A DNA stretch of 7,228 nt from an uncultured Collinsella sp. Its GTDB lineage: Bacteria > Actinomycetota > Coriobacteriia > Coriobacteriales > Coriobacteriaceae. The position numbers were made by a program, and so were the translations under genes. The stretch lies in contig CAADVA010000047.1 of the NCBI GenBank assembly GCA_900752345.1, positions 1 to 7,228 of the forward strand, read 5' to 3'. Positions 1 through 5,565 of this stretch are shown in pieces. Each line of letters begins with the position of its first letter. The first letter of the stretch is position 1. Below the pieces are notes generated by a model. That model was not told the origin of the DNA, did no database searches, and saw only the letters and a program-made list of their open reading frames with translations.

Positions 1-14
1 CCCCCCCCCCCCCC
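1..14. repeat. Homopolymeric C run at the window edge
   Basis: The first 14 bases are uninterrupted C (G on the minus strand), lying 15 bases beyond the stop codon of the minus-strand protease gene. No gene or signal explains it. It may be a genuine homopolymer tract, but poly-G/poly-C at a sequence end is also typical of two-colour sequencing or assembly-end artefacts. Only the run itself is seen; its origin is open. Confidence 0.6.
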
Positions 15-29
15 TGCCTGTCCCATTTA

Positions 30-734
30 TTATCGGTTGGAGTTTCTGTTGTAGCGAGCCATAAGGTAGAGCAGCTGAATGATCGAAGTGAGCGCTGCGG
101 CCACATAGGTAAGCGCGGCTGCCGTCAGCACCTTCTTGGCGCCGTTGACCTGCTTGGAACTCATACCCGACTGCTCGATGTACGCCACAGCACGTCGGCT
201 GGCGTCAATCTCGACAGGCAACGTAACGAGTTGGAACAGCACGCTAAACGAGAAGAAGATCAACGCGAGGGTCGTGAGCCCGGCAATGTTCATAAACAGG
301 CCCAAGAGCAACACGATGGTCCAGGTGTTCTGGGTAAAGTTGACGACCGGGACCAGGGCGGTGCGCACCTTCATCATGGCGTAACCGCTTTGGCGCTGGG
401 CGGCGTGGCCCGCCTCGTGACAGGCGACGGCAACGCTTGCGACCGACCCGCCCGAACGGTTGGCGTCCGAGAGATACAGGTTGTTATCCTGCGGATTGTA
501 GTGGTCGGTGAGCTCACCGGCCACGCCCTTGATACCCACGGCGTTGCAACCGTTGGCGTCGAGCATGCGGCGAGCGACCGTGGCACCCGTATCGCCGTCC
601 GAGCGCACCTTGGACCAGGTCTTGTACGTCGAGTTGATATAGCTCTGCGCAGCAAGGCCAAGCACTGTACAAACAAGAACAACCAGCAGGTACAGCGGGT
701 CGATGCCAAAGCCGTAACCATAGTAATAGGGCAT
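30..734 (-). CDS. yugP: YugP-like membrane zinc metallopeptidase
   Basis: A 234-residue integral membrane protein of the YugP / Zn_peptidase_2 family, putative neutral zinc proteases of unknown substrate that act in the cytoplasmic membrane. The sequence shows an N-terminal hydrophobic segment (about 13-31). A VACHEAGH motif gives a classical HExxH zinc site with H106, E107 and H110. A family-typical stretch LPVEIDASRRA lies at 172-182, where E175 is a plausible third zinc ligand. Further hydrophobic segments lie at about 127-148, 150-172 and 202-226. The length is normal for the family. The start is well supported: a GGAGG ribosome binding site reads on the minus strand at 742-746, about 7 bases before ATG. 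It lies 64 bases downstream of the ribonuclease D gene on the same strand, so co-transcription is possible. A TAGAAT box at 770-775 (minus strand) could also give it its own promoter, but no -35 is evident. The family call is firm; the physiological role is not known. Confidence 0.9.
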   Translation of the reverse strand: MPYYYGYGFGIDPLYLLVVLVCTVLGLAAQSYINSTYKTWSKVRSDGDTGATVARRMLDANGCNAVGIKGVAGELTDHYNPQDNNLYLSDANRSGGSVASVAVACHEAGHAAQRQSGYAMMKVRTALVPVVNFTQNTWTIVLLLGLFMNIAGLTTLALIFFSFSVLFQLVTLPVEIDASRRAVAYIEQSGMSSKQVNGAKKVLTAAALTYVAAALTSIIQLLYLMARYNRNSNR

Positions 735-798
735 GCGAATTCCTCCGAATCGAATTACACGTTGGAGGCATTCTACCCAATCAAGCGGCTAGGCTTCC

Positions 799-1932
799 TT
801 ACAGCAATTCAATTTTGCCATCTTTGACCGTCAACCCCATGTTGCCCGAGAGCAGATCGTCCAGACGCGAACCCACAAGCTCAAAACGCCAGCCTTCGCG
901 CAGGGGACTTTGCTCAGGATGCTCAATGTAGTCGGCCAGGTCATCGCGCGAGGCAATGACCGAGGTCGCCACGCCCGAGCGCTCGGCAACCAGGCGAATG
1001 AGCGCGTACATGAGATCCGTCACGCTCTCCAGCTCCGGAGAGATTTGGCGATGCCCGCGCACCATAAGCGGCAGGCGGTCGTGCGGGCAACTCGCGCCGC
1101 GCTTGATGGCCATCAACGCGCCATCCACGTCGCGCTCCCCCAGCTGGTCGGTGCCGCGAATGCTGCGGAACTCCTCAACACGCACGGGATTGCGCTTAAC
1201 CAGGGCCAGCAGCGTATCGTCGGACATAACCCACTTGCGCGGGATGTTGCGCCGCTCAGCGCGGTCCTCACGCCAGGCGGCAAGCTCGCGCGCAATGCCC
1301 AGCTGATGGCGGCTACACGAGTTGATGCGCTTGACCTTGCGGAACGCCTCATGGCGATCGGCACGGTAGTGCGACTCGTCGGCCAGAGGGCGCAACTCAT
1401 CGAGCACCCAGTCCACGCGGCCCAGCTCGCGCAGACGGCTCATCATCTCGGTATAGGCGACGATCAAGTACTTGACGTCATCGATCGCGTACTCGATCTG
1501 CTTGTCGCTCAGCGGGCGGCGCGACCAATCGGTCAGCGACTCGGTCTTGGGAAGTGATACGCCGCAGAACGTCTGAACGAGCGCGCCATACGAAATCTGC
1601 TGGCGCTCGCCCAAAAAGGCGGCGGCAACCTGCGTGTCAAAAATCGGTCGCGGCAGTGCGCCCACGGTATGGAGCATAACCTCCATGTCTTGAGAGCAAG
1701 CATGGAACACCTTTACCACGCCCTCGTCAGCCATAAGCTCGGCAAGCGGCGACAGGTCGTCGATCACCAGAGGATCGACCGCGACACTCTCGGCGGGGGT
1801 GGCAATCTGGACCAGGCACAGGCGCGGATGAAACGTGCGCTCGCGCAAAAACTCGGTGTCGACGGCGATCGCGTCGAACTCGCGGGCGCGCTGGCAAAAG
1901 TCGACCAGAGCCTGATGTGTGGAAATGTACAT
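799..1932 (-). CDS. rnd: Ribonuclease D (DEDDy 3'-5' exonuclease with HRDC domain)
   Basis: A cytoplasmic 3'-5' exoribonuclease of the RNase D family, which trims the 3' ends of tRNA precursors and other small RNAs. Counting from the ATG at 1932 (377 residues), the DEDDy catalytic set is visible. DTEF supplies D25 and E27, SQDMEVM supplies D82, and YAIDD supplies Y148 with D152 in the YxxxD arrangement. An HRDC nucleic-acid-binding domain follows at about 207-280, and a C-terminal helical region ends near GWRFELVG. The length is close to that of E. coli RNase D. The frame extends upstream to a GTG at 1968 (389 residues). I prefer the ATG because it aligns with the start of E. coli RNase D, although neither start has a strong Shine-Dalgarno sequence. 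It is divergent from the lipid kinase gene and upstream of the YugP-like gene on the same strand. All catalytic residues are intact. Confidence 0.93.
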   Translation of the reverse strand: MYISTHQALVDFCQRAREFDAIAVDTEFLRERTFHPRLCLVQIATPAESVAVDPLVIDDLSPLAELMADEGVVKVFHACSQDMEVMLHTVGALPRPIFDTQVAAAFLGERQQISYGALVQTFCGVSLPKTESLTDWSRRPLSDKQIEYAIDDVKYLIVAYTEMMSRLRELGRVDWVLDELRPLADESHYRADRHEAFRKVKRINSCSRHQLGIARELAAWREDRAERRNIPRKWVMSDDTLLALVKRNPVRVEEFRSIRGTDQLGERDVDGALMAIKRGASCPHDRLPLMVRGHRQISPELESVTDLMYALIRLVAERSGVATSVIASRDDLADYIEHPEQSPLREGWRFELVGSRLDDLLSGNMGLTVKDGKIELL

Positions 1933-1994
1933 ATCAACCCATCGAATAAGGTTAGGCCCGAAAAACACGGGTAGGATATCGGCATTGCTCTACA

Positions 1995-2002
1995 ACTATA
2001 CT
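1995..2002. promoter_or_regulatory. Overlapping divergent -10 boxes between rnd and the lipid kinase gene
   Basis: The 8 bases ACTATACT contain TATACT on the plus strand (1997-2002) and TATAGT on the minus strand (1995-2000). Each is a 5-of-6 match to the sigma-70 -10 consensus. The plus-strand box would start transcription near 2009, about 22 bases before the lipid kinase ATG. The minus-strand box would start near 1988, about 56 bases before the preferred RNase D ATG. No convincing -35 element is visible for either direction. The boxes are seen; promoter activity is inferred. Confidence 0.4.
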
Positions 2003-2030
2003 CGGTTAGTCACAGAACGGGAACGTAAGT

Positions 2031-2948
2031 ATGCGCTGCCTTATCATCCACAACCCGGCATCGGGTCCCAGCTCCGATGAAATCTTCGCATTCACGCACG
2101 CCCTTGCACAGGGCGGCGACGAGGTCGTGATGCGTTTTATCGGCGATGGCATGGAGCCCGAGGACGCGGTAGCGGACGTTCGTGAGTTCGATCGCGTGGT
2201 CGTTTCGGGTGGCGACGGCACCGTCTCCAACGTGCTCGACCAGATGCGCGGGTGCGGTGTCCCTACGCTCGTCTTCCCCTCCGGCACGGCTTGCCTGTTC
2301 TTTAACAACATCGGCAATGCCCCCGAGGCGGCGGCACTCGCCAAGGCTTGCCGCGCCGGCCGCACGGTCAATGTGGACATGGGTGAGCTCTTTTGGCTCG
2401 ACGAGAACGGTAACGAGAAGCGCCACGGCTTTATCATCATCGCCGGCTCGGGCTTCGACGCCGAGATCATGATGAAGGCCGCTCCCACCAAAAACGACAT
2501 TGGCGAGATCGCCTACTTCCTCTCCGCGCTCGCTACGCCCAACCCCACGGTGGCACACTTCACCATTGAGCACGACGGCATCGTCGAGGAGCTCGACGGC
2601 ATCTGCTGCATGGCAGGCAATACCTCGGTCATCCAAAACGACATCAACCTATTCCCTAACTGCCGCATGGACGACGGCATGGTCGACATCGTCGTTATTG
2701 AGCCCGTACGCACGGTGCAGCTGCTCCCCACGGTAATTACCGCCGCGCTCGACCCCGCTGGCAAATTGCTCGGCCGTCCGCAGTTTAAGATCATCCAGAC
2801 CAAGGAAGCCAAGATCACCTGCACGCCATCGCTGGGCATGCAGTTCGATGGCGAGATCATCTCCAGCAACTCCGGCGTCTTTGGCGCCCGCGCACTGCCG
2901 CAATGCCTCGATCTCATCGTCGACGAATTTTCACCGCTCGGAAAATAG
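2031..2948 (+). CDS. Diacylglycerol kinase family lipid kinase (DagK/YegS/BmrU type)
   Basis: A 305-residue soluble lipid kinase of the DAGK catalytic-domain family. It is expected to phosphorylate diacylglycerol or a related lipid with ATP at the inner membrane face, recycling lipid into phospholipid synthesis. The N-terminal nucleotide-binding half begins with CLIIHNPASG and carries the diagnostic VVVSGGDGTVSN motif, GGDGT at 60-64. FPSGTACLFFNNIG at 82-95 occupies the place of the family's usual GTxND/GTAN segment. GSGFDAEI (139-146), RMDDGMVDIVVI (212-223) and QFDGE (271-275) are typical of the C-terminal beta-sandwich half and its acidic metal and catalytic residues. The length is normal (about 290-310). 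The start codon has only a weak upstream purine stretch (CGGGAACG). Its TAG stop at 2946-2948 is directly embedded in the ribosome binding site of the next small gene. The exact lipid substrate cannot be read from sequence; a YegS-like or sphingoid-type specificity is possible. Confidence 0.9.
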   Translation: MRCLIIHNPASGPSSDEIFAFTHALAQGGDEVVMRFIGDGMEPEDAVADVREFDRVVVSGGDGTVSNVLDQMRGCGVPTLVFPSGTACLFFNNIGNAPEAAALAKACRAGRTVNVDMGELFWLDENGNEKRHGFIIIAGSGFDAEIMMKAAPTKNDIGEIAYFLSALATPNPTVAHFTIEHDGIVEELDGICCMAGNTSVIQNDINLFPNCRMDDGMVDIVVIEPVRTVQLLPTVITAALDPAGKLLGRPQFKIIQTKEAKITCTPSLGMQFDGEIISSNSGVFGARALPQCLDLIVDEFSPLGK

Positions 2949-2957
2949 GAGGACCCC

Positions 2958-3050
2958 ATGAACGACAATCCCCTGATTGGCTTTATCGTCATCGTCTTGG
3001 CCATGCTCGTCGGTTACGCCATCAATGTGATTCACCGCCGAAAGAAGTAA
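2958..3050 (+). CDS. Small single-pass membrane protein (30 residues)
   Basis: A 30-codon reading frame, ATG at 2958 to TAA at 3050. It has a very strong ribosome binding site, AGGAGGA at 2947-2953, that overlaps the stop codon of the lipid kinase gene, so the two are probably translationally coupled. The peptide starts MNDNPLIGF. It continues with a hydrophobic stretch at about residues 6-24 (GFIVIVLAMLVGY and following) and ends in the basic tail HRRKK. This is the profile of a one-helix inner-membrane microprotein with its C terminus in the cytoplasm. A strong terminator begins 34 bases downstream, so it is the last gene of the lipid kinase unit. I do not recognise a family. A helper or membrane-recruitment role for the kinase is conceivable only from the coupling. 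The alternative is a chance frame, but the ribosome binding site and the composition argue against that. Confidence 0.72.
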   Translation: MNDNPLIGFIVIVLAMLVGYAINVIHRRKK

Positions 3051-3083
3051 ATCCACATTGGTATGATATTCATCCAGTTATCG

Positions 3084-3133
3084 ACTCTCCCGTTGTTTAT
3101 GCAAATCCTAAACAGCGGGAGAGTTTCCTTTTT
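3084..3133 (+). terminator. Strong intrinsic terminator after the lipid kinase operon
   Basis: A 16-bp stem pairs 3084-3099 with 3109-3124, with a single G-U pair. The outer half is ACTCTCCCG against CGGGAGAGT, and the loop is 9 bases (3100-3108). It is followed by TTTCCTTTTT from 3124 to 3133. It sits 34 bases after the stop of the small membrane protein and ends that transcription unit. Confidence 0.9.
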
Positions 3134-3358
3134 GAGCACTGTCTGGCGCTTTATTCAGCTATAGTAAATGCAGGGTGCCTTTATTTAACTAAAGCCATAT
3201 AATGAGTATTATTATCCGCTCATCGTATATTTCTTCACGCTCATCGAGTAAAAGCTATTGTCGAATGAATACTCTTTACACTTCCTTTAGGCTAGTAGAT
3301 GTATTTATTAGCTGAAGCTCCGTACGATTTCGCGGGGTTTCAACAGTTGGGAGGGATC
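3134..3358 (+). promoter_or_regulatory. AT-rich upstream region of the dipeptidase gene with candidate promoters
   Basis: This stretch is markedly more AT-rich than the flanking genes and holds no convincing gene. It contains a perfect TATAAT at 3198-3203 and a TATAGT at 3160-3165, both without an obvious -35. A TTTACA at 3275-3280 could serve as a -35, but no good -10 follows it. A start at the TATAAT would give an untranslated leader of about 150 bases. A 9-base direct repeat (CGCTCATCG, 3217-3225 and 3238-3246) lies just downstream of the TATAAT. Which of these is the working promoter is not decided by the sequence. Confidence 0.4.
3217..3246 (+). repeat. 9-bp direct repeat at 21-bp spacing upstream of the dipeptidase gene
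   Basis: CGCTCATCG occurs at 3217-3225 and again at 3238-3246. The centre-to-centre distance of 21 bases equals two helical turns, placing both copies on the same face of DNA, as expected for a tandem regulator site. It lies 14 bases beyond the TATAAT box. A regulatory role is inferred; chance is possible. Confidence 0.3.
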
Positions 3359-5158
3359 ATGAGGTTTACTCATCCTGTCAACACGCTCAAGAAGCTTGGC
3401 TGCGGCCTTGCATTTGGAGCAGCGGCCATTATGGCTATGCCGACTTCGGCGCTCGCTTGCACCCAGATCTACATGGGCAGCCAGCTCACGGCAGACGGCA
3501 ACACGTACTACGGCCGCTCCGAGGACTTCGGCCCGCGTTACGTCAAGCACTTTGGCATCGAGCCCGCACACAAGGACGGCAGCAAGTACACCTCGGTCGA
3601 GTCCGGCTTTGAATACAAGTCCAAGGGCGCAACCTACCGCTACACCTTCGTTCGCGACAACCCCTCTCAGTGGGAAGATCGTTACGACGCATATTCCGAG
3701 GCTGGCATCAACGAAAAGGGCGTTTCCTGCTCTGCCACGCTGAGCACCTCCTATAACGAGAAGGCAGAGGAAGCCGACCCCGTCACCGAGGAGACCGGCA
3801 TCGGCGAGTACAACTACGCCAGCGTCATTCTGGGCGAGAGTGCCACGGCCCGCGAAGGTGTCGAGCTCCTCGGCAACCTGATTGACGAGCAGGGCGTCTG
3901 CTCCAACGACCAGATCATCATCGCCGACAACAACGAGACCTGGCTGTTTGCAGCGCTTTCCGGCCATCAGTGGATTGCCATGAGGCTCACCGACGATATC
4001 GCCTCGCTCAACCCCAACATCGGCAACCTCACCTATGACGTCGACCTCGACGACACCGAGAACTGCCTCCACTCCGAGGGCATCGAGTCCATGCCTAAGG
4101 AGAAGGGCTTTGCCGAGTACACCGACGGCAAGTTCGACGTCGCCAAGACCTACGGCGAGGAGATTAGCGAGGCCGGTATGCACCAGTGGTCGCGCTATGT
4201 CCAGGGCCGCGATTACTTCATGGCTCCGCTTGCCGAGGGCACCGACTACGAGATCGTCAAGGACGAGCGCGAAGACGCTCGTGCGACGACCGGCGCCCTG
4301 GTCCACGAGATGCAGCCGCTGTTCTTCCAGCCCGGCAAGTCCGACTGGAACACCTTTGAGATGATTCGTTCCTTCGCCGCTCGCGGCGAGAATGTCGCCG
4401 GCCTCAACGCCAACACCGACGGCGCCTATGCCATCGGCTCCAACCGCAACACCGAGATCCACACCTTCCAGATCCGTCACGGCATGGACCCCGAAATCGC
4501 GACCATCCAGTGGGAGATGCTCTCCAACGCCGAGTTCTCCGTCGCTATCCCCCTCTATTCCGCACTGCTCACCGAGGTCAGCCCCTACTTCAGCGATCAG
4601 GATGTCTCCTTCGATCACTGTGAAGAGGAAGACGTCGTGAACAACGAGGAGCCCAAGAACTCCATCAACTACGTCCTCATGGACATCAACACGCTCGCCT
4701 ATGAGAACCGCGACAGCTGCGCCACCGGCGTCCGCGCCTATCTCGACGCCCTGCAGAAGGAGCTCATCGAGCAGAACCTAACCGTCGACGAGGCCATGCA
4801 GGCCGCCGAGGACACCGAGGCCCGCACCGCCCTGGCCAACAAGGCCGGCAAGGCAGCGACCAAGAACACCTACGTCAAGTGCAAGGCCATGCTCGAGGAG
4901 ATGCGCGACTACCTCAAGGAGGGCGATTTCTCCGAGGAGTTCGTCCCGAGTGACTACGATGCCGACAACGACTGCCTGGTCGAGTCCATCACCTACGCCG
5001 ACGAGGCTCTCTCCGATAAGGACGTTGCCGAGCCCGAGGCTGAGGAAGAGGCGACCGAGGAGAAGTCCGAGGGCAACAACATGGCCGCCATGGCCGTTGG
5101 CGCCGTCGTCATCATCGGTGTCTGCGGCTTCGTGCTTTATCGTCGCAAGAAGGCCTAA
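3359..5158 (+). CDS. Secreted, membrane-anchored C69 family dipeptidase
   Basis: A 599-residue N-terminal-nucleophile peptidase of family C69 (PepD/DipA-like), expected to hydrolyse dipeptides outside the cytoplasmic membrane. The ATG at 3359 is chosen over the in-frame ATG at 3299. It follows a GGGAGGG ribosome binding site (3349-3355) and begins a good signal peptide: MRFTHPV, basic KK, a hydrophobic core, then the cleavage motif SALA before C34. C34, in ACTQIYMGSQL, is the predicted catalytic cysteine. The family motif GRSEDFGPR follows at 52-60. The C69 domain fills most of the protein. The C-terminal part has an acidic stretch rich in Glu (about 555-572), one transmembrane helix (about 575-594) and a final RRKKA, with no LPxTG-like sorting signal. 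It is longer than classical cytoplasmic Lactobacillus enzymes because of the signal peptide and anchor. It is a single gene between two promoter regions. Family and topology are well supported; the exact substrate is not. Confidence 0.92.
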   Translation: MRFTHPVNTLKKLGCGLAFGAAAIMAMPTSALACTQIYMGSQLTADGNTYYGRSEDFGPRYVKHFGIEPAHKDGSKYTSVESGFEYKSKGATYRYTFVRDNPSQWEDRYDAYSEAGINEKGVSCSATLSTSYNEKAEEADPVTEETGIGEYNYASVILGESATAREGVELLGNLIDEQGVCSNDQIIIADNNETWLFAALSGHQWIAMRLTDDIASLNPNIGNLTYDVDLDDTENCLHSEGIESMPKEKGFAEYTDGKFDVAKTYGEEISEAGMHQWSRYVQGRDYFMAPLAEGTDYEIVKDEREDARATTGALVHEMQPLFFQPGKSDWNTFEMIRSFAARGENVAGLNANTDGAYAIGSNRNTEIHTFQIRHGMDPEIATIQWEMLSNAEFSVAIPLYSALLTEVSPYFSDQDVSFDHCEEEDVVNNEEPKNSINYVLMDINTLAYENRDSCATGVRAYLDALQKELIEQNLTVDEAMQAAEDTEARTALANKAGKAATKNTYVKCKAMLEEMRDYLKEGDFSEEFVPSDYDADNDCLVESITYADEALSDKDVAEPEAEEEATEEKSEGNNMAAMAVGAVVIIGVCGFVLYRRKKA

Positions 5159-5178
5159 GGCCCTTGCGTTCCAAGAGA

Positions 5179-5208
5179 CGGGCGGGGTCGCATGAGTCAT
5201 CCCGCCCG
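5179..5208 (+). terminator. Candidate GC-rich terminator after the dipeptidase gene
   Basis: CGGGCGGG (5179-5186) pairs perfectly with CCCGCCCG (5201-5208) around a 14-base loop, starting 20 bases after the dipeptidase stop. No T tract follows directly; the nearest is TTTT at 5221-5224. A second hairpin, CCTGCC (5214-5219) with GGCAGG (5229-5234), lies just beyond. It may be a weak or non-canonical terminator, or an mRNA 3'-end stabiliser. Confidence 0.45.
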
Positions 5209-5245
5209 CTCAGCCTGCCCTTTTGACCGGCAGGAAACGCCGCCG

Positions 5246-5294
5246 AAATCTTTTCAAAAAAGATTTCCCCGCACACACTTCGCTGTGCTATAGT
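5246..5294 (+). promoter_or_regulatory. Promoter of the Trp leader-transporter operon
   Basis: TGCTATAGT at 5286-5294 is an extended -10 element (TG, one base, then TATAGT at 5289-5294). There is no good -35 at 17 bp. The tract 5246-5266 is almost pure A/T and sits where an UP element would contact the polymerase alpha subunits. It is also self-complementary (9 bp, 5246-5254 with 5258-5266). The -10 lies at the centre of a dyad, CGCTG at 5281-5285 and CAGCG at 5296-5300, which could be an operator. Transcription would start near 5301, about 52 bases before the leader peptide ATG. Confidence 0.55.
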
Positions 5295-5352
5295 GCAGCG
5301 CAACAGCAACGAGGTGCGACCGCGCCAAGGCATCACGAAAGGAGCCACCAAG

Positions 5353-5421
5353 ATGATGAACACGATGAAGTCTCTCAACAACTGGTGGTGGCGTGATGCG
5401 AATACGATCGGTCGAAAGTGA
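5353..5421 (+). CDS. Tryptophan attenuator leader peptide (22 residues, WWW)
   Basis: A 22-codon frame from ATG at 5353 to TGA at 5419-5421, with a strong ribosome binding site AAAGGAG (5338-5344) 8 bases upstream. The peptide begins MMNTMKSLNN, has three consecutive tryptophan codons TGG TGG TGG (5383-5391, residues 11-13), and ends RDANTIGRK. Three adjacent codons for the rarest amino acid in so short a peptide, followed 37 bases later by an intrinsic terminator and then by a TrpP-like transporter gene, is the classical layout of ribosome-mediated attenuation. The peptide itself is not expected to have a function; its translation senses charged tRNA-Trp. ATGs at 5356 and 5365 are alternative starts, but the spacing favours 5353. 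It is unlike the Bacillus TrpP gene, whose expression is controlled by the TRAP protein. Confidence 0.9.
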   Translation: MMNTMKSLNNWWWRDANTIGRK

Positions 5422-5487
5422 GTCCCTCACGCCTGTTTTGCGCTCTAGGTGATTGGAAGGCCTCCGGTTTCGACCGGGGGCCTTTTT
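5390..5487 (+). promoter_or_regulatory. Trp attenuator: mutually exclusive RNA pairings
   Basis: Three pairings can be drawn. (a) Protector: GGCGTGA (5390-5396, starting in the third Trp codon) with TCACGCC (5427-5433), 7 bp. (b) Antiterminator: TCGGTCGAAA (5408-5417, end of the leader frame) with TTTCGACCGG (5468-5477, loop and 3' arm of the terminator), 10 bp including one G-U. This could stack on a hairpin GTGAG/CTCAC (5418-5422 with 5426-5430) and a short pairing of 5431-5434 with 5458-5461. (c) The terminator at 5459-5482. Pairing (a) crosses (b), and (b) excludes (c). A ribosome stalled on the Trp codons would cover 5390-5396 and leave 5408-5417 free, favouring readthrough. A ribosome at the stop codon would cover 5408-5417, favouring termination. 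Complementarity is seen; the mechanism is inferred. Confidence 0.68.
5459..5487 (+). terminator. Intrinsic attenuator terminator (UUCG loop)
   Basis: GGCCTCCGGT (5459-5468) pairs with ACCGGGGGCC (5473-5482), giving 10 bp including one U-G pair. The stem closes on a TTCG tetraloop (5469-5472) and is followed by TTTTT (5483-5487). A-T pairs at 5457-5458 with 5483-5484 could extend it. It lies between the Trp leader peptide and the transporter gene, so it must be conditionally bypassed for the transporter to be expressed. Confidence 0.92.
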
Positions 5488-5565
5488 CTATCTCGAGCCC
5501 GATCGCATTCGCATCACGCGCCTCCGTTTTTCTCTTACACTCCCCTTTTTGAAAGGACTTTCACC

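Noticed and set aside
1933..1968. GTG start at 1968 for RNase D
   Set aside because: It has no Shine-Dalgarno sequence, and the 12 extra residues do not match the family. The ATG at 1932 aligns with the E. coli enzyme start, though the evidence is not decisive.
3202..3315. Short frame of 37 codons (ATG 3202 to TGA 3315) upstream of the dipeptidase
   Set aside because: It has no ribosome binding site, its start overlaps a TATAAT box, and its Ser/Arg-rich composition follows the direct repeat. It looks like chance.
3299..3358. Upstream in-frame ATG at 3299 for the dipeptidase
   Set aside because: It has no good ribosome binding site and would add 20 residues ahead of a clean signal peptide. 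The ATG at 3359 has GGGAGGG and begins the signal peptide directly.
3308..4618. Long minus-strand open frame of 436 codons opposite the dipeptidase
   Set aside because: It is a shadow of the GC-rich plus-strand gene. The translation is low-complexity Val/Gly/Leu/Ala-rich with no recognisable domain, while the plus strand has a clear family match.
5383..5487. T-box riboswitch for tRNA-Trp
   Set aside because: I see no T-box consensus or Stem I elements. The short translated leader with tandem Trp codons explains the terminator better.
5449..5565. N-terminal extension of the TrpP-like gene starting at 5449
   Set aside because: These codons run through the attenuator terminator hairpin and give a Pro/Ser/His-rich non-membrane sequence. 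The ATG at 5566 has its own ribosome binding site.
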